This document shows positions 56,661-64,000 of a stretch of 64,000 nucleotides of DNA, in pieces (the stretch's first letter is position 1; every line of letters starts with the position of its first letter). This DNA is from Hofstenia miamia (lineage: Eukaryota; Xenacoelomorpha; Acoela), in the NCBI GenBank assembly GCA_004352715.1, contig SCFE01000074.1:1900133-1964132 (forward strand). Reading direction: 5' to 3'. The notes under the pieces are model-generated. The model was not told the origin of the DNA and did not search any database. It saw nothing but the letters and a program-made list of their open reading frames with translations. Position numbers and translations under genes: made by a program.

Positions 56661-57700
56661 AATATTTAATGATTGTCGTCTGATATTTGTAGTAATACGG
56701 CAGTTGTAAAATAGAATTTAGAGCGCGTAGTCGTCTTGTAACAGAAGAGTATGCTTTTCAAATTGTGCACCCTGATCAATTATAGGACCAAACATACATA
56801 TCTAACTGTTAGTATCATATTAGAAACTTTTTGAGCTTTAATATTTTTAGTTCGACCATTTTCCAATATTTATCAAAAATATCCACCAGTAATAAAGCAT
56901 AGGAATGAAAATCTTCATCTTTATATAGCTGTTCAATGTCCATGTTCACAATTTTGTTCACGCACTCAGAAAGAATATTCTACAGTTACCTGCATTCCTC
57001 TGGAAATTTCTTCGTTTTGCATTGTCCATAACATTTTCTATTGTTTTTTTTAGTATGTGGTAACAATTTTTTCATGAATTAATCTTTGTTTGCTACATGG
57101 CATTGTGGCCACATTTATAAAATTTCTTCAGGGCATCTCTTTTGTAGTACTTGGGCGGAGCAATTCTCTTGGAATGTTTTGATGCTGCATACAAAATACC
57201 ATTCTTTGTAAGTTCCAAATATGTTTTTGTAATAGTGCATTGCCAAGGGATCAATGATTTCATTTCCAATCTTTTCTTTTGCAATTATTTGTTTGAAATG
57301 ATGTCATTATGTTGATCACCTGAGATTTCTTCAGCTGTAACTTCATCCTTGATCATTGTAGTGAGTGGAGCACATATTGGTTTACCATTTTAATCCACTA
57401 ACTAGAAAGAGTTCGAAGGTTTTAAAAGATTCAATTAAAGTCAATATTTTGAGCTTGGTAGCATCAACATGATGTTCAGATGGTTTGAGTTCATGTGAAA
57501 AGCATTGAATTGGTTGCTTTTGTGCATGTTGAATTTGGCTGAAAGTAGCATTAATGGCAGCTGTGCTAGTGTCATTATTGAGAATAAACTTGTCTGAATA
57601 TGTTGGAGTACTTAGGGATTTGATAGTTGTTATTTCCTTATTTTGGATATCTATTCTTCCTGTTGGCACTAGTAGAAGAGACTAGAAGCTCATGCCACTC
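56661..57700 (-). mobile_element. Gypsy copy B, RNase H and integrase N-terminal half
   Basis: Frame 57669-57382 matches copy A RNase H (FILNNDTSTAAINATFSQIQ; DATKLKILTLIESFK), but the first catalytic Asp context LDCDAS has become LNNDTS. A frame at 57284-57093 lies in the linker or zinc-binding region. Around 56880-56790 decayed codons resemble LLVDIFDKYWKM (copy A MVDHFTKYCKM). The 5' part of pol and gag is absent. Confidence 0.6.
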
Positions 57701-58118
57701 TGAACTTTTGACTTAGGCAGACATATATGACATGACTGTGATCTAATTGTATACTTTGCCCATCTGTCTGTCTCTGATGTCATTGGAATGTATTCTGTTT
57801 GTTGAAATATTTGTTGACGAAAAAAATTTAGTTGTATTGTTTATTATATATTTTCTCAATATATTTTGCATTTTACAAACATTTGCTGCTAATGTGAGAG
57901 ACTGAAATTCTTTTGTTAAAAGTTGTAATTATTTCTAAAAAAAATATTAATTAAAATTTAGAAAAATAAATATAAATACATGCTTTCACAGAGGCATACT
58001 CTCACCATGCAGAGAAAACTAGCATTTATAAATTCATTTACAAAAAAATAGTAAATCCACTAATAAATGATAAAGTTTTTAATATGATTTATCTAGCGAA
58101 TTTCATCTACAGTTCAAT
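57701..58118. other. AT-rich DNA with no recognised feature
   Basis: Nothing identified between gypsy copy B and the duplicated block. Confidence 0.4.
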
Positions 58119-58397
58119 GAACATTGATTATTCATCATAACTTCATGTTCAGATGGGAATGTTGGAGGTGACTGTTAAGAAGATAAAGAATTTTGTATGT
58201 TCTTTTCAAATCGATATTGAATCAGGAAGATATTTTTCGTCATCCAATGACAGCAATAAGAAGGCATGCTCATGAAATTTCAGTGCAGACAATCATTTTT
58301 GATGATAAATATTACCTCATGCAAAATTGCATGTTTATGAATTCAACACCATAACATCTAATTTAATGGTTAATAAACAACTCAAGTGAGGTGACAC
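58119..58397 (+). repeat. First copy of a 270 bp duplication with a shared reading frame
   Basis: About 90 percent identical to 62379-62650, in the same orientation. In the plus direction a frame reads KSILNQEDIFRHPMTAIRRH, then TIIFDDKYYLMQNCMFMNST and stops. The other copy keeps the same frame with mostly conservative changes, but has its own short indel before DDKHYLM. The upstream part of this copy has a 2-base deletion relative to the other. Confidence 0.65.
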
Positions 58398-58399
58398 TC

Positions 58400-60558
58400 A
58401 CGATTGAAAACAAATGACAATTAACAATAAACGCTATCATTTATCATGTAGTATATAATTAATTTAACATCATGCGATATACCCGAAACAATTCATTAAA
58501 AAATAAAACTGATTACTTTTTTAAAAGAAATATCTGTAAAACCAACTAGGAGTAATATCGCAAAAAAGCGTTAATAATCAAAACCTGAGAAATATCATAG
58601 ATTAAATTATAAAAATTCTCACTAAAAAGTTTGAAATCTTTCCATTATGCCGGCTGTATTTCTATATGTGTACAAAGTTGCACTTTTTCACAGACAGTAT
58701 TAACATTACATAGTTTTTATCTATATCCAAGTGAGTATACAGAAAGGGCCGCGGGGGCGTGGCCCCCTTTAAAATAAAAATAGTTATTCAAAAAAGCCCT
58801 ATAGAGCTATATACATTCATATGCATATTCATCATATTGATCTGCGCAGAACAGGAGCAGATACAGAGGGAGGCCAAGGGAAGTTTCCCGAGTCACCAAT
58901 AAAATAAGAATAGTTGGTTAAAGTTGTGCAAACAATTACAAACCAAATTCTTTTGTACCCAATAGGATGCATCAAGTTGCTGTATTCAAATTCAATAATA
59001 TGGAGGGGGTGTTTCAACAGCATCCACATTCTCCAAAATTATAAGAAACACTTCTGTCACTTCTCAAAACTCAGTCCAATTTGTCTTAATTTTGCTATTT
59101 CATTGATTTTAACAAGATTCTTGCATTTTGGGATATTTGATTTTCTTTGATTTTATCAAAATATTCAACAAAGTGAATATAATTTGACGAGTAGGCACAA
59201 TTATACTTGAACATTTTGATCTCTACTTAATCTATATCTTTAAGAATGCTCCTAAAATTTTTCATTTGTAGTACATAATGAAATACTATAATTTGAAATA
59301 CATAATGTATTGAAAAGTAGTACACAAAAATACCATAGTTCTTAAAAATAATTCTATTTTGTTGAAAAATTTGATACAATTTCAGGCAATTGTCCTCTAT
59401 AACATTTTTACTTTGGGCTATAAACAATGAAATAATAAAAATTTATAAAAAAAATTATGTTGCTCTTGAGAATTTGACAAATTGTATATTTGCAATTTTG
59501 GAGTCAGTAAATGATTGTGAATTTCACGCATAGTTTTGCATTTACAAATTAAAAATTAAATGCTTTTTAATCAGCACCGAATTATGCACTTAAAATTTTA
59601 TCCTGCATTGGACCCCTTTTAAAAATATTTCTATATCCACCATTGTCAATACCCCATTATATAAATGTCAAAAAGTAAGCAATTGTAAAGAGGGTTGCTT
59701 AAAAAATTAATAATCATTCACTTTATAAATTATCACTATTAAATAAAACATTTTCAAATTATATGATACTATAATTTACTCACAAGTTAACAAAATTTCA
59801 ATTATTATCAAAACAGGTTTTGTAAATTTTGTTTTTCCCAATTTATAAACCTATGTAAATGATACGATTTATTAATTCACCACTTCTGGTACAAAAGATA
59901 AAAATTTTTAAAAATGATGAATAACTTATTTATTTTGGGCTACATTTTAAGAAATTTTTTACATTTTTGAATTTCATAAGTGTCTTTTATATTAAGAGTT
60001 AAATATATACTGCTAGACCATGTATCATTGAAATGAATGAACGCACAATTTGATGCATGGAAACTAATTGTAATTATATTGATGAATGACTTTGCAGTTG
60101 ATTTATAAATTAAATGAGTCTTTTCATAATTGAAGAAGGACTAATCGTTTCCATTACATAGTGTGGTCCAATAAAGAGATGCTGTCTTTTCTTTTTATTA
60201 TTACTACACAAAAATTGTACTCAGAATTGAACTAATAATATTTTCCTGGATTCTTCTTTTTACAATGCTATTTACAGTCCAAGCAGTTCATTTCATCACA
60301 GCACTAAAATGCACTAAAGGCCTCTTACCATAACACCTGACAATATAACAAGCAGTGTCTAAATGTAGAAAAGGTAGATCGTTATTAAACAAGACAACAC
60401 ACAGGTAGATAAGGTTGACTGGTAATTACAACATAGAAAACACTCAACAAACTACATAAAACCAAAACTCACACTTATTTACAGGAATCATTAAAAAGTA
60501 CATGAAAAATACATTTAAAAAGGGTGTTACGATTTAATTTTAAAAAATATATATATAT
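58400..60558. other. AT-rich DNA; GC-rich patch near 58745-58885
   Basis: gggccgcgggggcgtggccc at 58746-58765 and gggaggccaaggg at 58868-58880 resemble decayed ends of CAGNGGCG-type elements, without a traceable duplication. No gene recognised. Confidence 0.35.
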
Positions 60559-60871
60559 CAGACTTGTCAACGAGCCAAGCCGAGCCGAGCTTGAGCACAG
60601 TATTTGACACACAACGAGCCCAAAACGAGCCTATTTTAGGCAAAACAAGTTTATAGTTCTGCTTGTTAATTTGATTATGTAAATTTTTCGTATTTTTTGC
60701 AGTCAGTATGCCTTTCCTATAATCATATTTAAGAAATGTTTATTAAATAATAGGAAGAGTTATGTAAAAAATTATTTGAGTAAAATATTTTTAAAAAAAT
60801 ACCGAGCTAAAACGAGCCNGAACTTACACAAATTTTAAACGAGCCGAAATGTCGGCTCGTTGATACGTCTG
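60559..60871. mobile_element. GGCTC hAT-type miniature element, inverted orientation
   Basis: It starts cagacttgtcaacgagcc and ends ggctcgttgatacgtctg. The interior is the reverse complement of the other copies (for example tcctataatcatatttaaga, ggaagagtta). The flanks atatatat (60551-60558 and 60872-60879) match, though they lie in TA-rich DNA, so the duplication is less diagnostic. One N at 60819. Confidence 0.85.
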
Positions 60872-60960
60872 ATATATATATATATATATATTTACAAGGA
60901 CATAAAATATACAGCAAAAAAGAATGCTAAAAATGATAAAGAATAATATGTACTTCTGAG

Positions 60961-61335
60961 TTACTAAATGCGGTCTTTTGTCATGGCTATGCTCTTAATA
61001 CAATATTCAATTTCATTATAAAAGTTGCTGCTAGTTACTAGGTCACCTAAGTAATTAAAATCAATTGGCTTATCTGGTAATCTAGCTTGGAAATATAAGA
61101 TCAAGTGCTTCGGATGTTTATCTTCCTGCTGGCATAGGTGACACATTTGATGTTGCTATTAACCTAAAGAAAAAGAACTTATTCCTGTTAATTATTCTAT
61201 TTAGGGTGCCTTTGTACTGTAAGGTCTTATAGTATGGCCTGATGCTGGAATGCCGAACCCTATTGATGATGCTAATAATTTTAGTTGGCATTGTGTTCCA
61301 TTATGTGACACTTTCACGGTGAAAACAGGCATCCG
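60961..61335 (-). pseudogene. Decayed LINE C-terminal fragment
   Basis: A minus frame reads NRVRHSSIRPYYKTLQYKG, then CHLCQQEDKHPKHLILYFQA. This resembles the C-terminal part of LINE ORF2 proteins, where a C-x2-C ... E-x5-H-x4-C cluster follows the thumb; here the last Cys is replaced. Frames change between segments. Confidence 0.4.
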
Positions 61336-61815
61336 TGTAGCACATTTCATTTTAAAAATGAAATTTTACAAGCTGTCAACTCCTAAAATTTTTATAAAAT
61401 TATAAAGTAACTCCATACGTTTTAGGTTTCAGAATAATTTTTTGTTGCTCAGAGCTACAATGAGTTGGATTAAGCTGAAACTTTAGAGATCGCAAGGTTT
61501 TCAATGTTGCTGTTAGTGTTGGACAGCTTTGGATAAACCCCATATTTAATGAAATATTCCATAGCATTTCTATTGAAGACTAGCTGCGTATTGCAGCTGA
61601 ATATAATTTGTTAATAGGATGCAAGTACGCCTTTAGAATTCCGTGAAGTATATTAATTTTTGATGAAATTTGCATGTAGTAAACATTAGGTAATTAGGTA
61701 ACTGCAGTATATTAGCTTTGTATGCCGACAGTGGTCTTTGTTATTCCATATGGCATTGTTAGTGTAATCTTGAATTCCAATGCTTAAATTTAATAAGGAA
61801 TAATGCTGTCAAGTA

Positions 61816-62080
61816 CAGGCCCGTTGCTTGCATTTGAAATTTAGGGGACAATGGCCCCGCAAAGTTCAATAAATTAATCATAGTTTAATTCTTATGAAAT
61901 AGTTTCACACTTTTTCATTGAATTTTTGAATAGAATAGCATTAGTATTTTATATATTTTAACTAAAATATATTCACTCTAACTTAGTTACAGAATAATGG
62001 AATTAATACTATAGAGTTTTGTATCCAGGATGCCAAGAGGAAGGCCATGCCCCCCTGGCCCTCCCCTAGCCACGACCCTG
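61816..62080. mobile_element. hAT-type miniature element with aged duplication
   Basis: The left end caggcccgttgct pairs with the right end, which reverse complements to cagggtcgtggct (10 of 13). The flanks gtcaagta (61808-61815) and gtcaggtg (62081-62088) match at 6 of 8. It is GC-rich at both ends (ggccatgcccccctggccct near 62043) and AT-rich in the middle. Confidence 0.5.
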
Positions 62081-62081
62081 G

Positions 62082-62288
62082 TCAGGTGACTATATCAGTA
62101 TAAATTAAAATATCATGGATTCCATTTAATATATTAAAACTGTATTCAGCAGTGTTCAAACCATTGATTATGCAATGGTGGCGATCAAAACCTAAATTTT
62201 CTCCTACCTGATTTAATTCAAATTTATGAGGCGTATCATTCTTTATGATTACTTCTCTACAGCTGATTTCTTCTGTAATCAATGGCAA
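62082..62288 (-). other. Possible small exon, unassigned
   Basis: Within a 68-codon minus frame, an acceptor-like gattacag and a strong donor-like CAG|gtagga enclose about 65 coding bases (EISCREVIIKNDTPHKFELN). No family is recognised, and no neighbouring exon can be proposed. Confidence 0.2.
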
Positions 62289-62378
62289 ATCTTATGAAAA
62301 ATTACTAAACAGTTTTTGAAAACTTCATCATTTTAATCAGGTTTAACAGCCATCAAATCCATTTTTATTAGGACTTGT

Positions 62379-62650
62379 GAACATTGATTATATTCATCAT
62401 AACTTCATGTTCAGATGGGAATGTTGAAAGTGTTAAGGAGATAAAGAATTTTGATCTTTTCAAATCGATATTGAATCAGGAAGAAATTGTTCGTCATCCA
62501 ATGACAGCAATAAGAAGCCATAATAATGAAATTTCAGTGCGGACAATCATATGATGATAAACATTACCTCATGCACAATTGCATGTTTATGAATTCAACA
62601 CCATAACATCTAATTTAATTGTTAATAAGCAACTCAAGTGAGGTGACATT
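62379..62650 (+). repeat. Second copy of the 270 bp duplication
   Basis: Collinear with 58119-58397. The frame here extends further upstream: SCSDGNVESVKEIKNFDLFK leads into SILNQEEIVRHPMTAIRSH and onward. A 1-2 base loss near 62552 breaks the frame before DDKHYLM. The product is unrecognised and no start codon is visible. Confidence 0.65.
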
Positions 62651-62820
62651 CTATTTTAGAGCTCTTGAAGCTGATATTTAACAACTTTCAAACGTACAAA
62701 AACACGATTACGGCCAAGAAAATTACCTAGGCGGTGGAACGCTACACCACACTACAGGAAAATAAATGAGGATTTTATGTATATTTTAATATTTATTAAT
62801 CTTCATCACAGTCATATTCT

Positions 62821-63490
62821 CTAAAACCATTTTGTAGTGTTTGTGATTTGATAGATTTTAGAAATATTGAGACTAAAAATTCTTGCATTGTAGGCATTCC
62901 CACAAACTAAAATTTTTCCCCAAGACATATTAAATGTGGTGTGGTATGGTATTGGGGATCGCCATTCCCACAAAAAGCCTGTTAATTGCAGCGGAATTAT
63001 TGGGACCTCATTGTAGACAACAGTCACTTGAATGAAAATTTTTTAACAGTTTTTTGTTTGGGCCTAAAATTGCGGTTCGCAAACTTAGACTTTGCTTCAA
63101 CCGAGCTTGTTTTTATAAAACTATGTTAACAGTTAAAATAATAAACTCTGACAGAAGTAAGCAATTTTAATTTATAATCGATTTGGTGATATCAGTGTAA
63201 TTCATACTACAAATTGGCATCCGATTCAAGAATTTCTGAAAAGAACTTAGCACGTAAATTATAATTCCTTTGCTTGATCATCTTCTCTGCAACTACCAAC
63301 GCAAATCTGTGCTTGCACGTCTTTAATGAAAAGATCATTGCGTTGCTTTGTTTTGCGTAATTTTCATCAACCACCAAGTCTGACACAATATTGTTTTTGA
63401 AAATTGTCAAAAGGTTTAGGAAATTTGTTAATGAACAATCTGTGTTTGATAGGTCGCTATTGAAACTTTCTCAGTACATGGATAGAGTAA
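62821..63490 (-). other. Two unassigned protein-like frames
   Basis: Frames at 63027-62821 (WGKILVCGNAYNARIF) and 63465-63207 (open from after a TGA, including ENYAKQSNAMIFSLKTCKHR) have balanced composition unlike the AT-driven frames elsewhere. They may be exons or old transposon coding sequence. No domain is recognised and no reliable splice sites were found. Confidence 0.2.
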
Positions 63491-63753
63491 ACATCGAGAA
63501 TTCTTGTCGAGGGCACAATCAGAAGTATTGCTGAGGCATGTAGAGGGTTAATTGCTTTATTAACTACAGATTTGCCTTGCAAGCACAAATATCTTTTTTA
63601 GGAAATTATTATATGTCATTAGCGCAAGTTCTTGAAAAAATCAGAATTGATATAAAAATTTCATTCTGTAAAATTGACTTAAATCTGAGCAAGATATCAT
63701 TAGATTTCCATAGTGTGCTAAGTTCCCAAGAACATATTATGGATGATCTCTAT

Positions 63754-63955
63754 CAAGCCTGTAGCCAGACCAAATTCCCAGGGGGGCACACCTATGACGT
63801 AATGATATATTGAAAGCTGATTTGTGGTGTGTTTTTAAATGTTCAAAGGGGGACCCTTTTATATTTTTTTGGCACTACTGCTTACATTTTTCTCAGGGGG
63901 CACAGATTTTCCCAGGGGGCCGTGCCCCCTGGCCCCCTCCTTGGCTACAGCCTTG
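63754..63955. mobile_element. hAT-type miniature element with perfect 8 bp duplication
   Basis: The left end caagcctgtagcca mirrors the right end (reverse complement caaggctgtagcca, 13 of 14). The flanks atctctat (63746-63753 and 63956-63963) are identical. Poly-G and poly-C rich subterminal blocks (cccaggggggc, gggggccgtgccccct) surround an AT-rich centre. Only 202 bp, non-coding. Confidence 0.85.
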
Positions 63956-64000
63956 ATCTCTATAATTTTGATTATGAAGTGGACCTACGGAATAGATTTT

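Overview
This is an AT-rich, intron-containing animal genomic scaffold with very low gene density and many transposons. It contains C2H2 zinc fingers, an Ig domain on a phase 1-1 exon, a DEG/ENaC channel, tRNA-Ser, Tc1/mariner elements, hAT-type miniature elements, LINEs and Ty3/gypsy elements. The repeat at 8508-8712 resembles one I recall from marine invertebrates and fish, so an aquatic invertebrate (possibly an invertebrate deuterostome) is plausible. The species is not determinable from the window. Seven N gaps are present: 1878-2414, 6262-6411, 16858-17007, 22979-23154, 29141-29194, 39025-39708 and 42274-43273. Several abut TA runs or tandem repeats.

Layout. 1-1440: decayed LINE fragment. 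2478-12419 (+): a two-exon gene for a compact RREB1-like zinc-finger protein. Its 8 kb phase-0 intron holds at least six DNA-transposon-type elements, two of them nested. 12950-15240: two copies of the 3' part of one retroelement. 15762-16155: deleted mariner. 18450-18671 (-): a possible host exon. 20798-21652: two miniature elements with perfect 8 bp target duplications. 23492-25811 (-): an intronless DEG/ENaC channel with two LDLa modules and a CUB-like stretch, broken by one frameshift. 29921-30460: a MULE-like miniature element. 32010-33775: a Tc1-like transposon with IR/DR ends. 34031-34404: another hAT-type miniature element. 38888-44250: an Ig exon and parts of two LINEs around two large gaps. 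44265-51700 (-): Ty3/gypsy copy A with an extra third ORF. 51843-52941 (+): second Tc1 copy. 53303-53607: tandem tRNA-Ser units. 53750-57700 (-): an older gypsy copy B of the same lineage, interrupted by a third gypsy fragment in the opposite orientation. 57700-64000: miniature elements, a 270 bp duplication that shares a reading frame, and unassigned ORFs.

The host genes show no operon-like or functional linkage. The most distinctive signals are four. First, ORF3 lies downstream of integrase in two diverged gypsy copies. Second, LDLa and CUB-like modules sit inside a DEG/ENaC channel. Third, two unrelated hAT-type miniature families have both amplified a short subterminal motif (GGCTC or GGGTCT). 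Fourth, a LINE 3' UTR is made of a 24 bp minisatellite plus a CT tail.
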